The position numbers were made by a program, and so were the translations under genes. A DNA stretch of 64,000 nt from Zasmidium citrigriseum (lineage: Eukaryota > Ascomycota > Dothideomycetes > Mycosphaerellales > Mycosphaerellaceae): NCBI GenBank assembly GCA_002786025.1, contig NHNW01000008.1, positions 558,001 to 622,000 of the forward strand, written 5' to 3'. Positions 19,927-28,839 of the stretch are shown here, piece by piece. Positions within the stretch are counted from its first letter, which is position 1. Each line of letters begins with the position of its first letter. The notes under the pieces were generated by a model. The model was given only the letters and a program-made list of their open reading frames with translations. It had not been told where the DNA came from and ran no database searches.

Positions 19927-20885
19927 CTAATCCGCATCGACCGGATCCCAATCTGTGGTTCGCAATGGTCAGCAAGTTCTCCAAAAGCATACTAGAGGTG
20001 GGGATGTTACCAGTCACTAGATATTCATCAAGACCATCCATTCGCTTCATGTCTTCATCGTCGATTTGGAAGAAGCCGATGTTGGCATTCTCGACGATGC
20101 GTTCTTTGCGGACACTCTTTGGGAGAGGCACGAAGCCGTGTTGAAGACTCCATCGTACGAGCAGCTGTCCTGATGTGCATCCGTATTTCTTGGCGAGCTC
20201 GACGATGGTGGGGTGTTTCATTCGTAGGGCTCGCGCGAGAGGAGCGTATGCTTCCACTATGATGTTGTTCCTCTTGCAGTGCTCGGTTATGTTGGTGCGG
20301 GTGTTGAAGGGGTGGACTTCGATCTGGTTCACAGCAGGCTTGATCCTCGGATTGCTCGCGAGCAGCTCGTCAATCTGGAAAGTCTTAGCAGCATTCTTTC
20401 TCCCATGAGATCTTTTCACTTACATGCTTAGGTCCATAATTGCTCACTCCCCCGATCTTGACCTCACCAGCCTGAATAGCATCCTCAACAGCCCTCCAGC
20501 TTTCCAGCCGCGCCGTCTTCCCACCATAAGGACTATGCAACAAGAACAAATCGATATACCCAAGCCCACACTCCTTCACACTCTTCGTAATGCTCTTCCT
20601 CGCCCTCTCATAATCGCTATTACTCGCCAACTTCGACGTATAATGTATATCCTCTCTCTTCAATTCAGGATGCGACTTCAAATAGCTCGAGATAGCATCT
20701 CCCACATCTTTCTCATTGTGGTACATTTGTGCCGAATCAAAAGCTCTGTACCCGGCTTCCAATGCATAGTGGACCGCTTTCGAGGCTTCGTTGCCGGACA
20801 TCAGGTACACGCCCAGGTGGATCTGGGGCATTGTGAGGCCATTGTTGAGCTTGACGCGGGTTGCGAGGGAGTATGATTCGGCCAT
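19927..20885 (-). CDS. Aldo/keto reductase (AKR3/AKR5-like)
   Basis: Three exons (20885-20424, 20374-20011, 19952-19927) give 283 codons. The last, tiny exon supplies the family C-terminus DWDPVDAD just before the stop. The NADPH-dependent TIM-barrel reductase signature is complete: catalytic Asp and Tyr in [14 protein letters not shown], Lys in HYTSKLA, His in LFLLHSPYG. Further marks are [21 protein letters not shown] and the cofactor-binding [17 protein letters not shown]. The ATG at 20903 (18 bp upstream) is an equal alternative start. It probably reduces carbonyls of small metabolites; the substrate is not readable. Confidence 0.9.
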
Positions 20886-21578
20886 TTTTCGAAGGACTGA
20901 CATATGCTGTGTTAGGATAGAGATGAATAGCACGAGATATGAAAGAATAGGACATCGATGAGTACAAGGAAATACTTAGGCGAGCATCATCGTCTGCGGC
21001 CAGGCATGACGTCGCCGTCGACGGAGTAGCTCCGGTTGATGGAGGAGGTTGTAATGACCATCATATTAGCACAATATGACGGCTCTCAAAATTCCACATC
21101 TCATGAAGAATGCATACCAAGAAGATAGTCTTCTCGATTCACAAGCAAATGTGAGAAAGATAGGAAGAAGACATGGGGCACACAGATCGCAAGCCCCGAT
21201 CTCGAATCCGATCTGGCGCCATCAAATGCAGGGGTAGAGCTCATCAAATCTGGCGGAATCCGCTCGATTGCCCGCCACGACATCGTTCTTCGCCGCTGTA
21301 CCACCACATCGCCCCTCGCACTGCAGACAGCCTCGCCAGCATGGCCGGGCACAAACGCGGCTTCTCGTCTCTCATGACACCATCCACCCACCCGCACAAA
21401 GGCAAGCGGCGCGCTCCAGGTAGGCCGTCTATTTCGTGTACCAAGATATAGAAGCGTCGTCGGGGCAGACAGCTCCTCCAACTCTAACTCCACCCATGAC
21501 CGCACCACTCCTGCTAGTCGAGCGCCCGAGTAGCACGAGCTGCATATCCATCGACTATTTCGTGAATCCACTGCCACA
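20886..21578. other. Divergent promoter interval
   Basis: 693 bp between the aldo/keto reductase and the gene at 21579. Overlapping short frames only; no conserved element recognised. Confidence 0.45.
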
Positions 21579-22562
21579 ATGGGCTCCATCCCGCCGCCCT
21601 TCGGCAGCAGCAACAACTCCAACTCCAACCCATTCGAGTCGTCGGCGGGCGTCTACTTGAACGGCTCCGCCCACCAACACCAGCAGCAGTCGAGCTCACG
21701 CAGGTTTGTAGACAGCGCCATGGGCGAAGAACATCCCCCAGCTGGCCCGTCCATGGGCGATGCGAACTTCGATATCCTCGAATGGCACCCTGCGTACCTG
21801 TCCTGTCAGCGGTACTTCATCGATCATGCTCAACACGAACCAGCCACCCAGGCTGTCTGCGCACTCATAAACATACGACTACCTTTCCAATGGCTCAACA
21901 ACCCCATCACAACCTCCACTCCGCCTCAGAACTCCCAAGCAGGAGGCTCAAACTTCAACTTCAACGCCTACGGCCGCCAGAACAACAACTACCCCAGCCC
22001 CCAAAACCGCACCAACGACCGCCCCACAACCTTCGTCTCCCCCGTCCCCTACATCCGCCGCCTGGTCGTCACAGGCTTCGACAAAGCCGCAATCCTCCAC
22101 GGCTTCTTCGGCGACGACTACATCAAAGGCATCATGCCACACGTCGAATGCGAGCGACGGAACTACCTCTTCGCAGCCAAACACGGCGGTTGGAGGACGT
22201 GCAAGAAGCAGTACGACTCGGGGAGTGGAGGAGGTCAAGATGAGACATTGCCGTTTATGAAGCCACTGGATGAGGCCAAGGTGGAGGAGCTGACGGCGGC
22301 GGAAAAGGCTTGGAGTAGTTGGCTCGCGATGGAGGATTGGATGGTGGGACCTAGGGCGCCGGTTGATGAGGAGGTTACCAGGACGCATTCGCATCGGGCG
22401 AGTGGGGGTGGGAGTATGAGGTACACGGGGATGCCGGATGGGGTTGGGGAGAGTGGGAGTGCGAGGTATGGAGGGATGCCGGATGGAGGGCTGTCAGCAA
22501 GTGGTGGAGCTGGTATGGGATATGGTGGAATGCAGGATGGTGGGCTATCGGATGGAGTCTAG
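21579..22562 (+). CDS. Conserved fungal protein of unknown function with Gly-Met repeats
   Basis: 327 codons, single exon. A Ser/Asn/Gln-rich N-terminus is followed by a conserved-looking core (FDILEWHPAYLSCQRYFIDH, ALINIRLPFQW, PYIRRLVVTGFDKAAILHGF, FFGDDYIKGIMPHVECERR). Part of the core looks like a small helical domain seen in other ascomycete hypothetical proteins. The C-terminus holds about four degenerate copies of a YxGMxDG unit between residues 270 and 325 (YTGMPDGVG, YGGMPDGGL, YGGMQDGGL). No signal peptide or membrane segment. Function unknown. Confidence 0.75.
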   Translation: MGSIPPPFGSSNNSNSNPFESSAGVYLNGSAHQHQQQSSSRRFVDSAMGEEHPPAGPSMGDANFDILEWHPAYLSCQRYFIDHAQHEPATQAVCALINIRLPFQWLNNPITTSTPPQNSQAGGSNFNFNAYGRQNNNYPSPQNRTNDRPTTFVSPVPYIRRLVVTGFDKAAILHGFFGDDYIKGIMPHVECERRNYLFAAKHGGWRTCKKQYDSGSGGGQDETLPFMKPLDEAKVEELTAAEKAWSSWLAMEDWMVGPRAPVDEEVTRTHSHRASGGGSMRYTGMPDGVGESGSARYGGMPDGGLSASGGAGMGYGGMQDGGLSDGV

Positions 22563-23064
22563 GGGGCTTCGTCTTCTAAGGTGGCGAGCCACAAAATGCC
22601 CTCACACCAGATCGAGCGAGACATCGGTGCGTCTCGAGCATCGTCGAGCCGCAATCCGACCGCATGAAAGGACAGGACTCCACGCTGTGACGAGCGGATG
22701 CGGTTAACATTGACTACGAGCCTCCAATGTCGCTTCAGTATCATTACGGCATATACACAGACAACGACAGTCTCCTCAGCGGACTCAGGTGGACAGGCCA
22801 TGATCAAGATAGGACATTTAGCTGTAAGATTAACAACATGAAAGTGGTGATATCCAGCCCTGCCAAAGCTATCTCACCAAATCTACCCTAGGCTAAGCTG
22901 TCGATAGATCTATCGGACCTCGAATCTATGGAACATTACGCTCCTTCCCTCTTTGCTCAATCTCCGCTTGGCGTGTCGCCAGCAAACGGCCAGCTCTCAG
23001 ACGAGCTCGCACCTTCGGACCTTCAACTTTTCGATCTCCACCAAACACGCCGCATCTCCGCACT
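22563..23064. other. Intergenic, F-box gene promoter
   Basis: 502 bp between two plus-strand genes; no feature recognised. Confidence 0.4.
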
Positions 23065-23679
23065 ATGGAGGACGAATCGAGTGCCCCAGCCGCTCAGCGA
23101 GTGTTCGAGACCGTCGAACTCCTAGAGATGGTGCTGCTCGAGCTTCCACTCACGCAGCTCTTCGCCATCTCGCGCACCAGCAAGGCCTTCCATGCCACCA
23201 TTCATGGCTCCAGCAAGTTGAGACAGCGGATATTTCTCGAGAGCGCGCCTGGAAGCGCCGACAACACTGAATGGAATCCAGTCCTATCGACCTACTTCCT
23301 GAGACCTGAGGCCAGCAGTGGCCTCTTCGAGGCTGAAATCTGCCCACGCTTTACCAACAACACTCACCTGTACAGCCTGATTCCGTACAAGTCACACATC
23401 GACCGAGTCCGTCCGCACTGCTGCTGCAGTGCACCAGAACACACGGTCATCCAAGAAGAGCTTCCTACCAGAAAGGTCCTGCCGCTGCACCGGGAGGTTA
23501 GGGAGTCATGGCGGGAGATGCTTGTTGCGCACACTACATCGAAGTTGGAGCTGGATGCTATTGGCTGGTCAGCACTCAGCTACAGGTTTTTCGTTCCGGA
23601 CGGGGCTCGAATGAAGACTTTGGGGGAGCTGCTGGAGTGGTTGGAATGGGTGAAGAAGAGGCCGCCGCTGCCAATTTGA
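23065..23679 (+). CDS. F-box domain protein
   Basis: 204 codons, single exon. The N-terminal F-box spans about residues 12-57: FETVELLEMVLLELPLTQLF, then ISRTSKAFHATIHGSSKLRQ. F-boxes bind Skp1 and recruit targets to SCF ubiquitin ligases. The C-terminal 140 residues lack Leu-rich or WD repeats and end in LGELLEWLEWVKKRPPLPI. Short F-box proteins of this build form large lineage-specific families in Dothideomycetes (general knowledge), usually of unknown target. Confidence 0.85.
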   Translation: MEDESSAPAAQRVFETVELLEMVLLELPLTQLFAISRTSKAFHATIHGSSKLRQRIFLESAPGSADNTEWNPVLSTYFLRPEASSGLFEAEICPRFTNNTHLYSLIPYKSHIDRVRPHCCCSAPEHTVIQEELPTRKVLPLHREVRESWREMLVAHTTSKLELDAIGWSALSYRFFVPDGARMKTLGELLEWLEWVKKRPPLPI

Positions 23680-24056
23680 GCAGGAGAGGTATGTTGTTCC
23701 CAGTCGGCCCACCGTCTGATCAAGCTTCCAAATTGATGTTGAGATGCGTAGACGCGAAGAAAAGCACGGAGATAGACCACACGGTTTCTCGACGTCTTAC
23801 GACGCCTACTCAGGGGCGGGAGAACAGTGGGCCAAAGAAGGTTCATTGGCAAATCGGTCGCCGGGAGACATTCACTTAAATCTCACCCGATTAATCACCG
23901 TCTCTCACAGCCTTGTCCTCAAACCTTCATTTTCCTCCTCACTTCCCTCACCTCCTGCTTCACAACTCACCATCACACTCGTTCTGATCAACATCACGCT
24001 CATTTATGATCACGACCACGCTCATTTCAACCACCACCACGTTCATTTCATTCAAG
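23680..24056. other. Intergenic with pyrimidine-rich leader
   Basis: 377 bp. The last 150 bp before the secreted-protein ATG are rich in C and T (for example 23899-23965), as in leaders of well expressed fungal genes. Confidence 0.45.
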
Positions 24057-24636
24057 ATGTCTTCCCTGCTCACACTCCTGACCCTTCTGGGCACGAGCTC
24101 CGCCGACTTCCTCATCGCCAACTGCGCCTCGCACACCCCCGCCCCTCCAAACTCCACCTGGCTCCCCGGACTCTCCGTAAAATGCGACTACATAGCATCC
24201 CCAGTGACCGCCAACGTCTGTGAAGTGAACAGCACAATCCGCACGCACAACGACGGAGGCGTCTGTCCCGGCAACGACGCCAACAGATCGCTGGATTTCT
24301 GTCTGGCGGATCTGGCGGGGAGTGGATGCCCGTCAACGTTCCAGATGAGTGCGTAATACCCTCCTTCCCCCAAGAGTGTGTGGTGTGCTGATGAGACTGG
24401 TGTTTGAAGATCCTAGAGACGACTGTGGCGACATCGTGCTCGCGAACGAAGGCGCCATGCCGGAAGATGGATACTTTTATGCGGATTTGATTGATACGGC
24501 GAGGAATAATATTGCGGTGGGGAGGTGTGTTTATGAAAAGGCACAGGAGGTGGATTGTTCGAGGGGGAATGTTACGAGGAGCTGTGAGGGGTTTGTGAGG
24601 TGTTATACGGGGATGTATGGGACTCAGGAGTGTTGA
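24057..24636 (+). CDS. Small secreted cysteine-rich protein, candidate effector
   Basis: Two exons (24057-24348, 24410-24636; 61-nt intron) give 172 codons. A signal peptide (MSSLLTLLTLLGTSSA) precedes a mature part of about 155 residues with 12 Cys, enough for six disulfides. Examples: FLIANC, VKCDY, GVCPGND, FCLADLAGSGCPS, VDCSRGNV, RSCEGF, VRCYTG and C-terminal QEC. No known domain was recognised. Size, secretion and cysteine content fit an apoplastic effector or wall-associated protein, but this is inference only. Confidence 0.8.
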
Positions 24637-25005
24637 AGAGGTCGAGGGTGAATGACGAAGGAGTGGGAGGGGGAAATGGGAAGGGAGTTGGCGCTCGTGG
24701 GCTGTCTTGTTGTGGGAGGAGTTGGGGAGGAAAGCGTGGTAATGGGAAATCGCTTTTGTTTGCCTTGGGGCGTTCGCTTTCTATTTGTATCGACTCCGTC
24801 GCTGAAGATATGAGAATCCCTTGACGCTCGCAATGACAAACACTGTAGGTCTGTCGATGGGGTAACGCCGCGCTGAAAAGTATCAGTCCATCCATCCGTA
24901 AGTCCTGTAATACCTCCCAATCCCCCAAACGCCATCGCAGCAAATCCTCAAACCCCCACCCAGTCCCTCCCCTTCAAAATTCCCCTCCGCAGCCTCCTCT
25001 CCCAT
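24637..25005. other. Intergenic
   Basis: 369 bp between convergent genes; nothing recognised. Confidence 0.4.
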
Positions 25006-25347
25006 TCATTTCTCCCCCTCCTCTCCATCCTTTCCTCTAGCCTTCTTAGCAGCCCACTTCACCTCCGGCCAAACAACATCCTTCACTTCCTCCGTGACTT
25101 TCTTGCCCACCCAAAGCGCCGCACAGCTCGCCGTCAAGAGGAAGAGAGCGTCGCCGAAACCGAGGGTGCTTGCGCCTGTGAGGTAGTTGCCCGCGTCGGG
25201 CTCGAAGGCTCTGGGGATGGCGGCGTGTTCTGGGCTGGTAGGCGTGGCGTGGAGGGCGCGGCGGTTGCGGATTGGTGCGCGCATAGTGTTGCGCATCATG
25301 GTGCGTGGAATAGCGCGGGTGATGGCGTTCATTTTGGTTGTTGTCAT
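25006..25347 (-). CDS. Small predicted mitochondrial membrane protein
   Basis: 113 codons, single exon. A basic, acid-free, Arg-rich N-terminus (TRAIPRTMMRNTMRAPIRNR) ending at RRALHATPTS looks like a cleaved mitochondrial targeting sequence. One membrane segment follows (ALFLLTASCAALWVGKKV, about 67-84), then a charged tail (VKDVVWPEVKWAAKKARGKD). The family was not recognised; size and layout would fit an inner-membrane complex subunit. Moderate support only. Confidence 0.6.
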   Translation of the reverse strand: MTTTKMNAITRAIPRTMMRNTMRAPIRNRRALHATPTSPEHAAIPRAFEPDAGNYLTGASTLGFGDALFLLTASCAALWVGKKVTEEVKDVVWPEVKWAAKKARGKDGEEGEK

Positions 25348-25754
25348 AGTGATGCCGGTGGTTTGGGTAAAGAAGGTGGATTGAGGTAGTCGCGATGTCG
25401 TTGACGCAGTTTCGAAGTCGCCTTATAGTTTTGAGCGAATGTGCTTGCTGTAAGTGTGCTTGTTGATGTGCTTGCCAAAGAGAAGGATTGTCGCAAGAGG
25501 TGTTGTGGCAAGTGTCTTTTGAAGTGTCGCGTGCCTTCACATGAAAGGGCGAAATCCTGGAAAGTTCCACCAGGGACAAGTGAATCACCAAAATCCACCG
25601 TCTTCCAAACTTCGACTGCTGGTAAGCAACATCTCAGCCAAACACATGCGTCCAAGATAAGATATGTTCCATAAGCAGAATACAAACCCAACAGACTCTC
25701 GCGAATTCTTCTTTTACGATTTCCCGAGAGCCGTACATCGTCTCCCAACAAATT
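25348..25754. other. Intergenic
   Basis: 407 bp between two minus-strand genes; nothing recognised. Confidence 0.4.
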
Positions 25755-26870
25755 TTACTGCAAGGACAGTTGATTCCCACCCATCCATCTATTCTCAGGG
25801 TAGGAGACATTCCTACCGTGCCTCACCATGCCGCCGGGAAGGAGAGAACTCAGGATGACACCGCGCTCGACTATAGATGATTCGCGCGGGCGAGGTTCCT
25901 GGACGAGCGTGACGTCGGAAGTGGTAGAGGTTCCTGGAGTGTCGGGCGCGTCGTTGCTGAACATGTCTTCTCGAAACGTTGGCGCGCCGCTTGCATGAGC
26001 CATCTCGGCGGCATCGTCCGCGTCCGTCGCTGGAGCTTGGGTGAGTTCTTCGTGGATGATGCGAGGTGTAGTAGATTCGTCGAGCGCACTGGCCGTGGTG
26101 GTTGGCGAGTGCTGGTAAGTTGCGTCGTCAGTCTGTCTAGGATCGATGGGATCGATGCTATCAGCTGTCTCTGCTCGACTTCCCGTTACAGTGGCCGCTG
26201 AGGGGAGGTCACCTGGAGATTCGTCGAGCGAATCGTTCGTGGTCGTTGGCGAGAGCTCGCGACTCGTCTGTTGAGCATCATGTGGATCAACGCTCTCGTC
26301 GATTCCATCTTGGTAATCAGAAGTCGCGACTGTAGCAGGAGTCGATTTCGGAGAATCGTTGGGGCTGGCAGTGCCATATCCACTGTCATGATCGACCACC
26401 TCGCCGTCCTTCACACCAAACGTCCGATCTTCGCCATCAGCATCCACAACATCCTTCGACACATTTCCATCGATATTCGTAAAGCTAGTCGCTCCAGACG
26501 GAGATGACAATCCAAAAGTACGAACACTCGCAGACCAGGTAGAAGAACTGATCTCTCTTGCGGGTCTGGACATTCGTCTTCCACGAGGTGGATCTTGATC
26601 GTCGGTCCTGTTTTGAGCTCCTCGGAAAGTAGTGCCTGCCTGAGCATGAGTCCAGCCTGGCGGAGCTTGACCGTTGGCGAGAAATTGGGCTTCCACTTCA
26701 GTCATCTTTCGCCTGTTATCGGGTGGAAGTAGGACTGGTCCATCTCCTCCGTGGACAGGCTGGAGAGGCTGTGGATTGAGTGGAATGGGCTGGACAGGTT
26801 GTGCGTTGCGTTGGAAGAGGGCGTTGATGTTCAGCCAGGCTTGGTTGAGGTTGAGTCTGAACTTCTTCAT
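25755..26870 (-). CDS. Low-complexity Ser/Thr/Asp-rich protein of unknown function
   Basis: 371 codons, single exon, no recognised domain. The start MKKFRLNLNQAWLNINALFQ is followed by a Gln/Pro-rich stretch (QPVQPIPLNPQPLQPVHGGD). A long acidic, Ser/Thr/Pro-rich middle contains a duplicated block of about 50 residues; both copies carry DP-D-QT and SPTTT-LDES. Predicted to be largely disordered. A TATATAAG element sits about 105 bp upstream of the ATG, which supports a transcribed gene. Confidence 0.6.
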   Translation of the reverse strand: MKKFRLNLNQAWLNINALFQRNAQPVQPIPLNPQPLQPVHGGDGPVLLPPDNRRKMTEVEAQFLANGQAPPGWTHAQAGTTFRGAQNRTDDQDPPRGRRMSRPAREISSSTWSASVRTFGLSSPSGATSFTNIDGNVSKDVVDADGEDRTFGVKDGEVVDHDSGYGTASPNDSPKSTPATVATSDYQDGIDESVDPHDAQQTSRELSPTTTNDSLDESPGDLPSAATVTGSRAETADSIDPIDPRQTDDATYQHSPTTTASALDESTTPRIIHEELTQAPATDADDAAEMAHASGAPTFREDMFSNDAPDTPGTSTTSDVTLVQEPRPRESSIVERGVILSSLLPGGMVRHGRNVSYPENRWMGGNQLSLQ

Positions 26871-27237
26871 GATGCTGTTGTTTTATTGCTTGTGTGGTCT
26901 TGTTCTGAGGTTCCGGTGCTGTTGTGATGACTTGTTTTTGTTCTGCAGTCCGCTGCTCGATATCCATATGGACTTATATATCGCTCCTCGCCATGGCCAT
27001 GTTCTTGCTGGAAATTGTTTGCTATCCTGCAGACCTGCAGGGTGTGAGGTAGAATCGGTGATGTCTCACCAGCCATGTCAATGAGCAGCGGTAGAGATAT
27101 GCGGCGTGAGAACAAAATGTTTTGTGCAGTATGTCTCAGCATCCTTACATATCAAAGTATGTGCATCTTGGCATGTCTGCTCTCATGTCCTGTGGAGTCG
27201 TTCCTGGATTGCATTTGCAGAGGACATGCAACGTGTC
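26871..27237. other. Intergenic
   Basis: 367 bp holding the promoter of the disordered-protein gene and the 3' region of COQ2. Confidence 0.4.
26973..26980 (-). promoter_or_regulatory. TATA box
   Basis: TATATAAG read on the minus strand, about 105 bp upstream of the ATG at 26870. A good TATA match in an otherwise GC-balanced region. Confidence 0.5.
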
Positions 27238-28410
27238 TCACGTACTCTTGGCCTGCTCTTCCTCTTCCTTTTCATACCATCCCAGATACTGGGCAAGATA
27301 CTCCCCGAACAACCCCATCGAAATCGCACCTCCCGTAAACCACGCCCCTCTTTTAAACCACCCAGCACAATCTTCCACGCTCTTCAAATTGACCTTCCTG
27401 ATCATATATCCCAACGTACCCGCAGCCCCTCCACAAACTCCCGCAAAATACAGAGGTCCGGCTCCAACAGCCATGCCCGCGCCCGCAAGCAGCCCAACCT
27501 GCACCGTACTCACAGCGCTCAGAAAGACCTTCGCATTCTTCTCCTGTGCCAATGCAATGCTCTTGATGCCCGCCTTTGCGTCGTCTTTGATATCTTGATA
27601 TGCGTAGATCATGTCGTAGACGACTGTCCAGGCGACGCAGCTACCGTACAGACACGCTGCAGATATTAGGGCCGGGGTGTGTGAGAGTAGATCGATTCCA
27701 AGGGCCGGGAAGCCCATGATAGCGCCCCAGGAGAAGGTCAGTCCCAGCACGGCTTGTGGGTAATTCGTCACACGTTTCGCGAGAGGATACGCGGTGACGA
27801 AGATCAAGCTCGGCGTCGCGTAGAAGAAGCACTGCCACGGTAATTGCAACAGTAACGCCAATCCTGCGAAAAGCTGCACACCAAGATACGGGATCGCCTG
27901 GTATACGCTGAGGGCTCCTCTTGCAATCGGTCGGAGACGAGTGCGGGCGACGTGTGGATCGAGATTCCGGTCCCAGAGGTCATTGACTGTGCAGCCTGCC
28001 CCTCGCATTATCAGGGCACCGGTGAAGAAGAGGCCGGAGGTGTAGAGGACGGACGATGGTGGGACGATTGGATTGGTGAGTGGAGCGGCGAGGAGCGTGC
28101 TGAAGAAGCACGGCAGGAAGAGGTAGTATGTTCCGGCTGGGTTTTGAAGGCGGATGAGTTCGGCGTAGGGGACCCATGATCGTGGGAGGTGCGAGAGGAG
28201 GCCGGTTGTCGGTGGGCGGTAGGCATCGTGTGGTAGATCGTCGACAGTGCTAATCGGTGTGTTTGTCGCAGCTGTTGGGATGGCTGGCTTGATAGGAGTA
28301 TTGCTCGTCGCTGTCCACCTCCTGATGGTCGTATTCTGTAACTGCCGTGAAGTCCTTGCGAATGAAGAGGTACGATAGAGAAGTGAGGAGATGCGGAATG
28401 GAGTAGCCAT
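27238..28410 (-). CDS. coq2: 4-hydroxybenzoate polyprenyltransferase, mitochondrial (ubiquinone biosynthesis)
   Basis: 390 codons, single exon. COQ2 joins the polyprenyl tail to 4-hydroxybenzoate in the inner mitochondrial membrane, an early ubiquinone step. The N-terminal 60 residues are basic and Ser/Thr-rich (targeting sequence). UbiA-family marks follow: YAELIRLQNPAGTYYLFLPC, the first Asp-rich motif GAGCTVNDLWDRNLDPHVAR with TRLRPIARG, and the second motif YDMIYAYQDIKDDAKAGIKS. Eight or so hydrophobic segments fill the rest. Length matches fungal COQ2. It diverges from the JmjC gene across 429 bp. Confidence 0.95.
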   Translation of the reverse strand: MATPFRISSLLYRTSSFARTSRQLQNTTIRRWTATSNTPIKPAIPTAATNTPISTVDDLPHDAYRPPTTGLLSHLPRSWVPYAELIRLQNPAGTYYLFLPCFFSTLLAAPLTNPIVPPSSVLYTSGLFFTGALIMRGAGCTVNDLWDRNLDPHVARTRLRPIARGALSVYQAIPYLGVQLFAGLALLLQLPWQCFFYATPSLIFVTAYPLAKRVTNYPQAVLGLTFSWGAIMGFPALGIDLLSHTPALISAACLYGSCVAWTVVYDMIYAYQDIKDDAKAGIKSIALAQEKNAKVFLSAVSTVQVGLLAGAGMAVGAGPLYFAGVCGGAAGTLGYMIRKVNLKSVEDCAGWFKRGAWFTGGAISMGLFGEYLAQYLGWYEKEEEEQAKST

Positions 28411-28839
28411 TGGAGGTACAAATTGAGACTATGGCCTACCTCAGATTGATATCGACTTGCATGTGATGGAGAATACTAACCAGCGGATCTCAAGTGAGTG
28501 AGTGAATGAGTGAGGCAGAGGAGAAGAGATTGATGGATTGATTGAGGTCTTAATTAAAGTTTCACGCGGACCGCCAAGCCGCCTCGGCGAGACTCCAAGC
28601 TCTCCTCACGTTCCCTCACGTCCATCTCCAACCGCACGCGCGCAACATCACCAAATCGCCGTCACACGACACTCGCGCATGCTCAGAGAGCTGTAACTGG
28701 ACTCCGCGACGCCGCCTATCCTATCGCAACTATCACCAACCCCCCGCGCCGAACCGTCACAAGGCAATGAACAAGCCGCGGTGACCTCCGCAGGCGCGTC
28801 TCTGTGATATCCTCGAATCACCACCCGAAAGCTGCCAGC
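28411..28839. promoter_or_regulatory. Divergent promoter of coq2 and the JmjC gene
   Basis: 429 bp. Contains TTAATTAAAG at about 28551 and two close CTCACGT/CCTCACGT repeats at 28605-28625 (E-box-like CACGT). No factor is assigned. Confidence 0.4.
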
